Shown here: positions 26,725 to 35,176 of the stretch, one piece after another
Layout of the letters: each line of letters starts with the position of its first letter
Numbering within the stretch: the stretch's first letter is position 1
Program-made: the position numbers and the translations under genes
The notes under the pieces: generated by a model
What the model saw: only the letters and a program-made list of their open reading frames with translations
The model's database searches: none
Told to the model about the DNA's origin: nothing
NCBI GenBank assembly: GCA_045578465.1
Contig: JAZNKJ010000029.1
Location: 1-64,000, forward strand
Direction: 5' to 3'
Origin: SIG454 sp045578465
GTDB lineage: Bacteria; Bacillota; Clostridia; Monoglobales; Monoglobaceae
Length of the DNA: 64,000 nt

Positions 26725-28422
26725 TTCAATTGTTAAATAATCCGAGCCGTTTATTGAATAAATTTGCGCAATATAACTCTCGGGGGTGTGCATTTTCGTG
26801 GCATCACCGCTTAATAGCCCTACTATCTCTATTAAATTGCTTATTCCTATTTCTTCCTTTATGATTTTATAAGGATTTTTCCCAAATTTCATACAAATGG
26901 CTCCAAAATAATAAAGATTATCCGAGGTATCCCCAAACTCCTTTTTAAGATTTTCTAAAAAATCAGCATCTTCTATTTTATTAAGAAGCTCTCTTCCCTC
27001 ATTTTTATACTTAATCAAAATCCCATCCTTTAACGGCGGCACAACCCAATTATTGTTGCCGTTTTTTATTTTTGTATTTTTAAGCTCAATGAAATCCATA
27101 ATTATTTTTTCATAATGCTTTGTATAATTTTCTTTATCTTTTATGGCGGTGGTTAAACTATCAACAGCAGTTTTGATTTGCATACTTTGATTTTCTTCTT
27201 CAACTCCTGCAAGATTAAGCCTTTTACCATTACTGATTTTTTGGTATGCTTTCTCAATTTTTTCAGTTTGGGTTCTGGCTACATTCTCGCTGTAACTACT
27301 GAGATAAGGAAGTGTAACATCTCGACCGAACCTTTGATATCCCCAGCTATGAGGCACAATAAAAGGAACCAAATCATTGTCGCTGATAACATTATAAATA
27401 TAATTATATTTTTTGTCTTTTGCACTATTTAAAGTGGTTACCCTTGGAGAAGCAAATGTATAGGCGTATATATTTTTTCGGTCGATTATTCCGCAATCCC
27501 CAATCTGTGATGCCACTATATTTGCAACAGCTCCTCCTCTGCTGAATCCGCTTATCCAAAGCTTAGTTTTTTTAGATTTATTGCCTAAATATTCAGATAA
27601 TTCAGTGGTCACTTCCTTGGCTGATGCTAAAAAACCCTTATGGGTTTCTCCGCTTCCTAAATTAAAATTGCTGACCCACTCATTGCCGTATACCCCACCT
27701 CGTATAACTACCGCAACAAGACGGCAATCTTCCTTGTCAATATTTATATTTTTCTCTGCAAAAGTAAAAGCAACTTTATCGGTTTTATCGTTTAAGGATT
27801 TATCATAATTATATGCTTTAATATTTGAAAACCCTAGTCGTTGGCAAAGCTCAACTATATTTTTATCTCTGTCTACTTTCCCGTTATCTCCCCAAAATTT
27901 GCCTGCCTCTTTCGACGAAAACGCCGCGGCTGCAAGACCAACTGACGATTGAGCCAATGGATGATTATATTTTGTCGCTTCCTGAACAAAAAAATCGTCG
28001 CTGTAATCAACAAAAAACTCTCCGCCACCGCTAAGTCTGGCATTTACGGTATCAGGCTTTATAACATAGATTTCGTCGTCAACAGCAACTGTTTTTCCGC
28101 CTAAAACATCTCCTGCGAAAGACGAAGGCAATAAAACCTTGTTGTCTTCGATTTTTACTTCATAAGGCTTTGCTTCTCCGAAAATTTCAATCTCTCCCGT
28201 CGTCATATCAATATTAAAACTTTCTTTATCAATCCCCATATTCTCTGTCAAGCTGTCTGCACGAATATAAAACTCTTCGCCCACCATATTCCCCTTAACT
28301 GTTATTCTTCTGTCTCCAATATAGATGTCAGCCTCGTCCTCCTTGAATATTGTTATAGAAATTATGGCAAAAATAATGCTTAAAACCGTTCCAATAAGAC
28401 TTAGCACAGTTTTCTTCTTCAT
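26722..28422 (-). CDS. Membrane-anchored lipase-like alpha/beta hydrolase with N-terminal stalk-like domain
   Basis: Predicted extracellular lipase/esterase, 566 aa. A signal-anchor helix at about residues 7-25 precedes a beta-rich region (30-122) that resembles the copper-amine-oxidase N-terminal 'stalk' domain of clostridial surface proteins. A class 3 lipase-like domain follows, with nucleophile elbow GFSRGGAVAN near residues 292-301 and an acid-loop-like SDNDLVPFIVPHSWG near 347-361 that may supply Asp and His. The substrate is unknown. The ATG at 28422 follows GAGGTG. It is divergent from the spore protease gene gpr. Confidence 0.75.
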   Translation of the reverse strand: MKKKTVLSLIGTVLSIIFAIISITIFKEDEADIYIGDRRITVKGNMVGEEFYIRADSLTENMGIDKESFNIDMTTGEIEIFGEAKPYEVKIEDNKVLLPSSFAGDVLGGKTVAVDDEIYVIKPDTVNARLSGGGEFFVDYSDDFFVQEATKYNHPLAQSSVGLAAAAFSSKEAGKFWGDNGKVDRDKNIVELCQRLGFSNIKAYNYDKSLNDKTDKVAFTFAEKNINIDKEDCRLVAVVIRGGVYGNEWVSNFNLGSGETHKGFLASAKEVTTELSEYLGNKSKKTKLWISGFSRGGAVANIVASQIGDCGIIDRKNIYAYTFASPRVTTLNSAKDKKYNYIYNVISDNDLVPFIVPHSWGYQRFGRDVTLPYLSSYSENVARTQTEKIEKAYQKISNGKRLNLAGVEEENQSMQIKTAVDSLTTAIKDKENYTKHYEKIIMDFIELKNTKIKNGNNNWVVPPLKDGILIKYKNEGRELLNKIEDADFLENLKKEFGDTSDNLYYFGAICMKFGKNPYKIIKEEIGISNLIEIVGLLSGDATKMHTPESYIAQIYSINGSDYLTIE

Positions 28423-28446
28423 CTTTAAAGCACCTCATTTCCTATT

Positions 28447-28476
28447 GGATATGCCAATATTTTTTTGGACATAATA
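28447..28476 (+). promoter_or_regulatory. Possible forespore (sigma-F/G-like) promoter of gpr
   Basis: GGATA (28447-28451) and CATAATA (28470-28476) with an 18-bp gap resemble sigma-F/sigma-G elements (GYATA and CATnnTA). The spacer is somewhat long, so this is tentative. gpr is a forespore gene in Bacillus. Confidence 0.3.
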
Positions 28477-28513
28477 GCAATTAATATATATTATACACAT
28501 TAGGAGTGATTAT

Positions 28514-29497
28514 ATGTCATACAGCGCAAGAACAGACCTTGCTATTGAAAACTATGAGATGTATATGGAGGCATCAAAGCTTGAAAACGAGCTTGAAGGG
28601 GTTGAGGTTAAAACCGAATATCCCTTTGAGGAAACAAAAATTTCAAGAGTTAATATCCTTTCGGAAAAAGGGGCATCTATCCTTAAAAAATCAGTAGGAA
28701 CTTATATAACCATCGATATTCCGCCTGCAATTTATAACGAGCAAACCGTGTATGAAAATATATGCAAGGTGGTTGCAAAGGAGCTTGCTGCGCTTTTAGA
28801 AAAAGAAAATATAGAAACCGTCTTGGTTATAGGTCTTGGAAACAGAAATGTAACCCCTGACGCATTAGGCCCTGCCGTTGTTGATTCTCTTTTGGTAACC
28901 CGTCATTTAATCCAGTATATTCCCGAAGAAATTGATAAGCGTTTAAAACCTCTTTGTGCTCTTGCACCTGGAGTTTTAGGGATAACAGGAATAGAAACTA
29001 TGGAAATTGTCAAAGGTGTTTGCGAAAAGGTTAAACCATCGGTTTTAATCGTTATAGACGCCTTATGTTCAAGGAGTATGGAACGAATTAACACAACTAT
29101 TCAGATATCAAATACAGGCATAACACCGGGGGCGGGAGTTGGAAATAAACGAATGGCTCTTGATAAAAAAACTCTTGGCATTCCCGTTATTGCAATCGGT
29201 GTTCCAACAGTAGTTGATGCCGCCACAATAACTGGGGATACAATCGACCTTTTAATCGGCGATTTAAAGGAAAACGCCAAGGAAAACGAGCCACTTTATA
29301 AAATGCTGACAACTATTAACGAAGAAGATAAATACCCATTAATAAAGCAGTCTCTTCACAAAAGCATCGGAGACTTTATAGTTACACCAAAAGAAATTGA
29401 TAGAGTTATTGAGGATATTTCGTCCGTAATTGCTAACGGAATAAACATCTCCGTTCATAAGGGGATAAACCTTTCGGATATAGACAGATATAAATAA
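28514..29497 (+). CDS. gpr: Germination protease GPR
   Basis: Aspartate-dependent protease that degrades small acid-soluble spore proteins during germination; made as a zymogen in the forespore. At 327 aa it is somewhat shorter than Bacillus GPR (about 370). The N-terminal ARTDLAIE matches the autoprocessing site region, GLGNRNVTPDALGP near residue 110 and VIVIDALCSRS near 180 carry the two essential aspartates. The ATG at 28514 follows AGGAGTG. Its presence shows the organism is, or recently was, spore-forming. Confidence 0.94.
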   Translation: MSYSARTDLAIENYEMYMEASKLENELEGVEVKTEYPFEETKISRVNILSEKGASILKKSVGTYITIDIPPAIYNEQTVYENICKVVAKELAALLEKENIETVLVIGLGNRNVTPDALGPAVVDSLLVTRHLIQYIPEEIDKRLKPLCALAPGVLGITGIETMEIVKGVCEKVKPSVLIVIDALCSRSMERINTTIQISNTGITPGAGVGNKRMALDKKTLGIPVIAIGVPTVVDAATITGDTIDLLIGDLKENAKENEPLYKMLTTINEEDKYPLIKQSLHKSIGDFIVTPKEIDRVIEDISSVIANGINISVHKGINLSDIDRYK

Positions 29498-29529
29498 AAA
29501 AGGAACAAGAAAAACTTGTTCCTTTTTTT
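29498..29529 (+). terminator. Terminator after gpr
   Basis: Stem AGGAACAAG / CTTGTTCCT with an A5 loop and a T7 run. Confidence 0.85.
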
Positions 29530-29608
29530 GAAGGCGCCGAATAGTTCAGATGCCTTTAATTATGATATTTATATCTTTTATTCTCCTTCTGTCATCATGC
29601 TGTCTTTT

Positions 29609-32215
29609 TTATAGATGTTGCTGCAATGATTTTGATAATTCAATAATCACCAGAGGAACAACTATTAATCCTAATGCGATTAAATAAAGCTTTACAGGAA
29701 GAAGCACAAGACCGAATGCAATTCTTAAAGGGGTAAACAGTACAACTGCCACAAGAAGCGTTGAGATAAGTGCCGCACCGTTTAATTTTTTATTTGAAAA
29801 TACGCCTATTTTGAAGAGGGAATGTTCCGATCTCATGTTAAAGCTTTGCACAACCTGAGAAAGTGCAAGTACGATAAACGCCATTGTCTGACCACCCTCT
29901 AAGGTTCCGGTCATATTTTCTCCAAGTTTGAAGCCGATAAGTGTTAAAACTGCAAACATTATTCCCTGTAAAACCACACGAACACCAAGACCGTGAGCAA
30001 AGATGCCCTCATTTTTCGGCTTTGGCTTTCTATCCATAATATCGTTTTCAACCGCTTCCATACCAAGAGCAATTGCAGGCATTGAGTCGGTAACAAGATT
30101 TATCCAAAGTAACTGCATTGAAAGTAGTGGTGTTTTATGCCATAAAAGCATTGCCATAAATACGGTGATAACCTCGCCGATATTTGTTCCGAGCAGGAAG
30201 CCTACAACCTTTTTGATGTTTTCATAAATACCTCTACCTTCACGAACGGCATCAACAATTGTTGCAAAGTTGTCATCGGTAAGAGTCATGTCGGCAGCAC
30301 CTTTTGCGACATCTGTACCTGTAATACCCATAGCACAGCCAATATCTGCCGCTTTTAGCGCAGGAGCATCGTTTACACCGTCGCCTGTCATAGATACAAC
30401 CTGTCCTTTTCTCTGCCAAGCCTTAACTATGCGGATTTTATTTTCAGGTGATACCCTTGCATAAACAGAAATATTTTCAACTTGCTCATCAAGCTCTCTG
30501 TCGGTCATTGCATCTAACTCGCTACCTGTAATTGCACGGTCGCCGTCTAAAAGAATACCAAGCTCCTTTGCAATGGCAGATGCGGTAACAACATGGTCGC
30601 CTGTAATCATAACGGGCTTTATTCCCGCTCTTCGACATACTGCTACAGCTTCTTTTGCCTCAGGTCTCGGCGGATCTATCATACCTACAAGTCCCATAAA
30701 TGTTAAGCCGTTTTCAAGTTCTTCTGATGTAGGATTTTCGGGAATCTCGTCAATTTCCTTATATCCTATTGCAAGAACACGAAGAGCATTTTCGCTCATG
30801 GATTCAGTAAAGTGCTTTGCAGTCTGCAAATCTCCTGCAATACAACGCTCTGCCATCATATCAAAGGCGCCTTTTACAATTACAATGTTTTTGCCGTCTA
30901 TACGATTTACTGTTGTCATAAGCTTTCGGTCTGAATCAAAGGGAATTTCTGCAAGACGCGGATATTTTTTGTTAAGCTCATCTTTTGGCATTCCGTTTTT
31001 ATGTGCCGCAAGGACAATGGCTGTTTCGGTAGGATCACCGATATGCTGTTCTTCGTCACCGTGAAATACAACCGAACCGTCACAGCAAAGTGTTCCATAC
31101 ATAAGGAGCTTTTTAATTGTTTCTGTATTGTTATTACTTATATTTTCGGGATCGGAAAATCCGTCTGCGTAAGCTTTCGTAAGTGTCATACGATTTTGGG
31201 TAAGTGTACCTGTCTTATCAGAGCAGATAACAGAGGCTCCGCCTAATGTTTCAACTGCAGGTAATTTTCGGATCAGTGCATTTTTCTTAACCATTCTCTG
31301 TACCCCGATGGAAAGCACGACTGTAACAATAGCCGGAAGTCCTTCAGGGATAGCAGATACTGCAAGTGAAACTGCGGTCATAAATATTTCAAGCACAGGA
31401 ATGCCGTTTACTATGCCGACTATAAATATAACCCCACAAGCTGCAAGAGCCATAATTCCTAAATATTTACCAAGCTGTGCAAGCTTTTGCTGTAGCGGTG
31501 TCTGACCATCATCCTCGTTATCTAAAAGGTTTGCGATTTTGCCCATTTCAGTATCCATACCCGTTGCGGTTACAACAGCAGTAGCGGTACCGTAAGTAAT
31601 ACTGCAGCCTGAATAAACCATATTCAAGCGGTCGCCGATTGGTGCACCGTCTTTTACTTCTGCAAGATAATCTTTTTCCGAGGGTACGGATTCACCGGTG
31701 AGTGCCGATTCTTCCGATTTTAAACCTGCACTGTGAAGAAGTCTTGCATCTGCCGGAACAAAATCGCCTGCTTCAAGACGAATAATATCGCCGGGGACAA
31801 GCTCACTTGCATCTATAACTTTTTCTTCTCCGTCACGGATAACTCTTGCGTGTGGTGCAGACATATTTTTAAGAGCATCAAGCGCTTTCTCAGCTTTGCC
31901 CTCCTGATATACACCCATAACTGCATTAAGGATAACGATTAACACAATCAGTGCAGGTTCAAATAGTTCGCCCCAATTTTTCTCAACACAAATTACAACA
32001 AAAGAAACAATGGCAGCGGCAATCAAAATAAGTATCATCGCATCCTTGAACTGGTCAAGGAAACGCTGCATAGTAGTTTTCTTTTTCTTTTCGTTTAACT
32101 TGTTCGGTCCGTATTTCGCCTTGAGCTTCACCACATCACGCTCACTTAAACCTCTTTTTTCATTAGTCTTTAAAATTTTTAAAACTGATTCTTTGGTTTG
32201 ACTGAAAAATTGCAA
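29609..32215 (-). CDS. P2A-type cation ATPase, probable Mn2+ (or Ca2+) exporter
   Basis: P-type ATPase of 868 aa. The N-terminal cation ATPase domain is followed by TM1-2, the actuator loop ALTGESVPSEK, TM4 with the ion site AIPEGLPAIV, phosphorylation motif SDKTGTLTQN near residue 333, GDGVNDAPALK hinge and TM5-6 with WINLVTDSMPA. These fit SERCA/PMR1-like pumps for Ca2+ or Mn2+. A yybP-ykoY-like riboswitch in its leader argues for manganese export, as for L. lactis YoaB. The start is TTG at 32215, placed by AAAGGTGG eight bases upstream. Confidence 0.9.
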   Translation of the reverse strand: MQFFSQTKESVLKILKTNEKRGLSERDVVKLKAKYGPNKLNEKKKKTTMQRFLDQFKDAMILILIAAAIVSFVVICVEKNWGELFEPALIVLIVILNAVMGVYQEGKAEKALDALKNMSAPHARVIRDGEEKVIDASELVPGDIIRLEAGDFVPADARLLHSAGLKSEESALTGESVPSEKDYLAEVKDGAPIGDRLNMVYSGCSITYGTATAVVTATGMDTEMGKIANLLDNEDDGQTPLQQKLAQLGKYLGIMALAACGVIFIVGIVNGIPVLEIFMTAVSLAVSAIPEGLPAIVTVVLSIGVQRMVKKNALIRKLPAVETLGGASVICSDKTGTLTQNRMTLTKAYADGFSDPENISNNNTETIKKLLMYGTLCCDGSVVFHGDEEQHIGDPTETAIVLAAHKNGMPKDELNKKYPRLAEIPFDSDRKLMTTVNRIDGKNIVIVKGAFDMMAERCIAGDLQTAKHFTESMSENALRVLAIGYKEIDEIPENPTSEELENGLTFMGLVGMIDPPRPEAKEAVAVCRRAGIKPVMITGDHVVTASAIAKELGILLDGDRAITGSELDAMTDRELDEQVENISVYARVSPENKIRIVKAWQRKGQVVSMTGDGVNDAPALKAADIGCAMGITGTDVAKGAADMTLTDDNFATIVDAVREGRGIYENIKKVVGFLLGTNIGEVITVFMAMLLWHKTPLLSMQLLWINLVTDSMPAIALGMEAVENDIMDRKPKPKNEGIFAHGLGVRVVLQGIMFAVLTLIGFKLGENMTGTLEGGQTMAFIVLALSQVVQSFNMRSEHSLFKIGVFSNKKLNGAALISTLLVAVVLFTPLRIAFGLVLLPVKLYLIALGLIVVPLVIIELSKSLQQHL

Positions 32216-32275
32216 TTAAAATACCACCTTTCATAACTTATATTATATTAATTTTATAACCCTCTCATACAATTA

Positions 32276-32323
32276 ATAAAAAAAGACGAAACCTTATCTT
32301 TATATCAGATAAGTCTCGTCATT
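32276..32323 (-). terminator. Riboswitch expression-platform terminator
   Basis: Long hairpin: GACGAGACTTATCT pairs with AGATAAGGTTTCGTC, with G-U pairs, followed by a U-run. Its 5' arm contains the GAGACTT element that closes the aptamer, so terminator and ligand-bound aptamer are mutually exclusive. Confidence 0.8.
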
Positions 32324-32416
32324 TAATATGAAACCAGAAAATCAATCATTGAAAACAATAAATCTTCACGATGTTGGCATCATCGCACATTTCTGTGCTG
32401 ACTACTCCCTTAGTTT
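32300..32416 (-). ncRNA. yybP-ykoY-like Mn2+ riboswitch aptamer
   Basis: The leader of the P-type ATPase mRNA contains GGGAGTAGTC near its 5' end (about 32400-32409), a small hairpin, GCCAACATCG, and closing element CGAGACTT (about 32312-32319). These match the conserved blocks of the yybP-ykoY class (GGGGAGUAGC, CAACA, GCRAGACC). TAAG and CTTA can form the base of P1. The 3' block is shared with a terminator stem, fitting an ON switch in which Mn2+ prevents termination. Identification is by motif only; no covariance search was possible. Confidence 0.72.
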
Positions 32417-32421
32417 TATGT

Positions 32422-32450
32422 ATTTTATCACATTACTATTTAGTTGTCAA
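32422..32450 (-). promoter_or_regulatory. Sigma-A promoter of the riboswitch-ATPase transcript
   Basis: TTGACA (32445-32450) and TAAAAT (32422-32427) on the minus strand, 17-bp spacer; transcription would start just before the aptamer. Confidence 0.75.
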
Positions 32451-32470
32451 TACAAAATTAGCAAAAAATA

Positions 32471-32511
32471 AAAACCGAACAATCTAGATTGTCATCTAAA
32501 TCATTCGGGTT
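32471..32511 (-). terminator. Terminator of the five-tRNA operon
   Basis: Imperfect long hairpin (AACCCGAA...TTCGGTTTTT) directly after tRNA-Cys, ending in a U-rich run on the minus strand. Confidence 0.7.
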
Positions 32512-32514
32512 CTA

Positions 32515-32589
32515 TGGAGGCGCCATCCAGATTTGAACTGGAGAATAAAGCTTTTGCAGAGCTCTGCCTTACCACTTGGCTATGGCGCC
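32515..32589 (-). tRNA. tRNA-Cys (anticodon GCA)
   Basis: 75-nt cloverleaf: acceptor GGCGCCA/TGGCGCC, anticodon loop CTGCAAA, T-loop TTCAAAT, U73 and encoded CCA. Last of five tandem tRNA genes. Confidence 0.95.
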
Positions 32590-32651
32590 ATATTAAATTA
32601 TATGAAAATTTTAAAAATTTATGACAAAAGACGCAAAATGCGTCTTTTGTC

Positions 32652-32726
32652 TGGAGCGGAAGACGAGATTCGAACTCGCGACGTTCACCTTGGCAAGGTG
32701 ACGCTCTACCACTGAGCCACTCCCGC
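32652..32726 (-). tRNA. tRNA-Gly (anticodon GCC)
   Basis: 75-nt cloverleaf: acceptor GCGGGAG/CTTCCGC, anticodon loop TTGCCAA, T-loop TTCGAAT, encoded CCA. Confidence 0.95.
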
Positions 32727-32735
32727 ATATAAAAA

Positions 32736-32811
<76 letters not shown>

Positions 32812-32843
32812 AAATCTAGCCTCACCATGAAGGAAAATAAAAT

Positions 32844-32920
32844 TGGCGATCCGGATGGGGCTCGAACCCACGACCTCCAGCGTGACAGGCTGGCATTCTA
32901 ACCAACTGAACTACCGGACC
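32844..32920 (-). tRNA. tRNA-Asp (anticodon GTC)
   Basis: 77-nt cloverleaf: acceptor GGTCCGG/CCGGATC, anticodon loop CTGTCAC, G73 and encoded CCA. Confidence 0.95.
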
Positions 32921-32925
32921 GCATG

Positions 32926-33001
32926 TGGTGGGCACAATAGGGCTCGAACCTATGACCCTCTGCTTGTAAGGCAGATGCTCTCCCAGCTGAGCTATGCGCC
33001 C
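32926..33001 (-). tRNA. tRNA-Val (anticodon TAC)
   Basis: 76-nt cloverleaf: acceptor GGGCGCA/TGTGCCC, anticodon loop CTTACAA, A73 and encoded CCA. First gene of the tandem set, 47 nt behind the -10 element. Confidence 0.95.
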
Positions 33002-33047
33002 ACATCAATCCTCGTTGCCTGGTGTGTAACCCGCGACAACAAAAGCA

Positions 33048-33076
33048 ATTATACTCGTTTTCAGGATAAAAGTCAA
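33048..33076 (-). promoter_or_regulatory. Sigma-A promoter of the tRNA cluster
   Basis: TTGACT (33071-33076) and TATAAT (33048-33053) on the minus strand, 17-bp spacer, driving Val-Asp-Phe-Gly-Cys tRNA genes. Confidence 0.8.
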
Positions 33077-33145
33077 GATAATTATATGCGATTATTTCGA
33101 TTTATCGCACATTTTACAAGTAAATACTTTGATTTTCTCGTTTAT

Positions 33146-34027
33146 TCACCTTTTTGCTTTATTTTTAAAGTTTTCAAGAGCATTTTTATCGAACAAATAT
33201 TTTCTGTCACAGAACTGGCAAACAATCTCTGCTTCGCCCTGTTCGTCTATAATATTCTGGATTTCTTCTTTGCCGAGACTTATGATAGCTCTCTCCATTC
33301 TATCAAGACTGCAATCGCAATTATATTCTATCTCGGTTTCATCAAGAATATCAATCTCAAAGTCCTTCATAATCTCCATTATGAGCTCTTTATTGCTTTT
33401 TCCAAGAGAAAGCATATCGGTAACACTGCATACACTTTCAAGGGATTTTTCAAGGCGTTTTAAGCTAAATTCATCACAGTCAGGCATAACCTGAACAATA
33501 AAGCCACCAGCCTGAGCAATAGACAAATCCTTATCAACCAATACACCGAGACCTACAACGCTTGGAACCTGTTCAGACTGGGCAAAATAATACGCCAAAT
33601 CATCCCCGATTTCTCCGCTCTGAATCTCAACCTGGCCGATATAAGGCTCTTTCATTTTAAGGTCGCGAATAACGCTTAAAAAGCCGTTTTTGCCAACAGC
33701 ACCACCAACATCGAGCTTACCTTTTCTGTTAAGCGGTAAATCCACATAAGGATTTTCAATATAACCTTTAACTCCGCCTTTTGCGTCGCCCACAACCAAA
33801 ACAATTCCCGCTTCTCCGCCACCTTTAAACTGAATGGTAACAGTCGCTTCATCATTTTTAAGCATTGCGCCCATAAGCTGACCGGCAACCAATGTTCTTC
33901 CAAGAGCTGCTGACGCAACCGGGGAAAGATTGTGATACTTCCTAGCTTTTTCAACTGTTTCACGGGAGTTAGCGAAATAAATTCTCATAAACCCGTCTTT
34001 TGTTACTGCTTTTGTTAATAAATCCAT
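33146..34027 (-). CDS. hslO: Hsp33 redox-regulated chaperone
   Basis: Holdase chaperone activated by oxidation of a C-terminal zinc site; 293 aa, normal length. The N-terminal core domain shows AALGRTLVAGQLMGAMLK and the C-terminal redox switch has CDC near residue 236 and CQFC near 269, the four zinc-binding cysteines (CxC...CxxC). The ATG at 34027 follows AGGAG. It stands alone between the tRNA cluster and the cold-shock gene, facing the csp terminator. In an anaerobe it would protect proteins during oxygen exposure. Confidence 0.94.
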   Translation of the reverse strand: MDLLTKAVTKDGFMRIYFANSRETVEKARKYHNLSPVASAALGRTLVAGQLMGAMLKNDEATVTIQFKGGGEAGIVLVVGDAKGGVKGYIENPYVDLPLNRKGKLDVGGAVGKNGFLSVIRDLKMKEPYIGQVEIQSGEIGDDLAYYFAQSEQVPSVVGLGVLVDKDLSIAQAGGFIVQVMPDCDEFSLKRLEKSLESVCSVTDMLSLGKSNKELIMEIMKDFEIDILDETEIEYNCDCSLDRMERAIISLGKEEIQNIIDEQGEAEIVCQFCDRKYLFDKNALENFKNKAKR

Positions 34028-34042
34028 AAATATCTCCTATAT

Positions 34043-34076
34043 AAAGAAAGAAAGCCGACGAAATTGTCGGCTTTTA
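34043..34076 (-). terminator. Terminator after the cold-shock gene
   Basis: Stem AAAGCCGAC / GTCGGCTTT with a 6-nt loop and a U-rich tail on the minus strand, between csp and hslO. Confidence 0.8.
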
Positions 34077-34108
34077 AGTCTTATTTTGTTTATCGTATAT
34101 CAAAAATC

Positions 34109-34312
34109 TTACGCACGCTTTGTAACATTTGCAGCCTGCGGACCCTTAGCACCTTCGACAACCTCAAATTCAACTTCTGCGCCTTCCTCTAATGTCTTGT
34201 AGCCTTCCATGGCAATTGCTGAAAAATGAACAAAAACATCTGTTCCGTCTTCACATTCGATAAAACCGAAGCCTTTCTCAGCATTAAACCATTTCACTTT
34301 TCCGTTTTGCAT
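34109..34312 (-). CDS. Cold-shock protein (CspA family)
   Basis: Single cold-shock domain of 67 aa, an RNA/ssDNA-binding OB-fold chaperone. RNP1 is KGFGFIE at about residues 13-19 and RNP2 is VFVHFSAI at about 26-33; the C-terminus GPQAANVTK is typical. The ATG at 34312 has a strong TAGGAGG site, and the gene has its own promoter and terminator, so it is monocistronic. The leader is short (about 45 nt). Confidence 0.95.
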   Translation of the reverse strand: MQNGKVKWFNAEKGFGFIECEDGTDVFVHFSAIAMEGYKTLEEGAEVEFEVVEGAKGPQAANVTKRA

Positions 34313-34361
34313 ATAAATTATACCTCCTAAAAATTAAGCCGTTCATTCAGCCACGAGTATA

Positions 34362-34390
34362 AGTATATCACATGGAATTTCCAATGTCAA
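34362..34390 (-). promoter_or_regulatory. Sigma-A promoter of the cold-shock gene
   Basis: Consensus TTGACA (34385-34390) and TATACT (34362-34367) on the minus strand with a 17-bp spacer, starting immediately after the murI stop codon. Confidence 0.85.
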
Positions 34391-34395
34391 CCATT

Positions 34396-35163
34396 TTAGC
34401 AACTAAAAAGCCTTTTAGAGAGCTCTATTTCGTCCTCGTTTTTGCTATTTAAAAACTTAATTTTACCTTTATTTTTTCCAGTATTTTCAAGATTCATACC
34501 TTTAAGTCGTCTTAAAAGTTCTCTTGCGGTTCCCTCTCCTCCGTCAAAAAGGACCACTTCTTCTCCCATAACCTTTTTAATGGTTTTTGAGAGGAACGGA
34601 TAATGGGTGCAGCCAAGAACAATTCTGTCAACCTTGCCTCGATAATCGGAAAGTAGGCTGCCAACAAATTTTTCGACTTCCTCGCCCTCTAAAATACCTT
34701 TTTCAACCCACTCCATAAGACCTGGGCATGGGAGCAACTCAATATTGCACATTCCTTTATATTTATCCAAAAGCTCTTTAAACTTATTTTCGCCCAAAGT
34801 CATATCCGTTGCCATAACCAAAATACTTCCGCCCTCTTTATAAAGCACAGCAGGTTTTATAGCAGGTTCAACGCCTATTACAGGAAGGTCAGTATATTTT
34901 TGTCTTAAAAGCTCCGCCGCAGCGCTTGTGGCACTGTTGCAGGCAATAACTATTGCTTTAACCCCCATAGAAACAAGCATTTCAGCGTTAGCAATAGCCA
35001 AATCACGAACTTCTCCTACGGACTTTGTTCCATAAGGAGCATTCTTTGAATCGCCAAAATATATGAAATTTTCATTAGGCATAAGCTCAACCGATTTACG
35101 AAGAACACTTATACCCCCAACCCCTGAGTCAAAAAAACCAATGGGTTTCTCACAGTTTTTCAT
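34396..35163 (-). CDS. murI: Glutamate racemase
   Basis: Interconverts L- and D-glutamate, supplying D-Glu for peptidoglycan. About 255 aa with the family motifs GFFDSGVGG near the N-terminus, YFGDSKNAPYG, the catalytic cysteine in VIACNSATSAA near residue 74 and the second in VLGCTHYPFL near 182. I prefer the ATG at 35163 because AAAGG lies 9 nt ahead; the in-frame ATG at 35172 abuts that site. It is the last gene of the nifS-to-murI run, and the csp promoter follows directly. Confidence 0.95.
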   Translation of the reverse strand: MKNCEKPIGFFDSGVGGISVLRKSVELMPNENFIYFGDSKNAPYGTKSVGEVRDLAIANAEMLVSMGVKAIVIACNSATSAAAELLRQKYTDLPVIGVEPAIKPAVLYKEGGSILVMATDMTLGENKFKELLDKYKGMCNIELLPCPGLMEWVEKGILEGEEVEKFVGSLLSDYRGKVDRIVLGCTHYPFLSKTIKKVMGEEVVLFDGGEGTARELLRRLKGMNLENTGKNKGKIKFLNSKNEDEIELSKRLFSC

Positions 35164-35176
35164 ATCAATCATCCTT

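Noticed and set aside
29531..29557. Terminator for the P-type ATPase
   Set aside because: Only a weak AAGGC/GCCTT pairing with a large loop and no following U-run on the minus strand; no convincing terminator seen for this gene.
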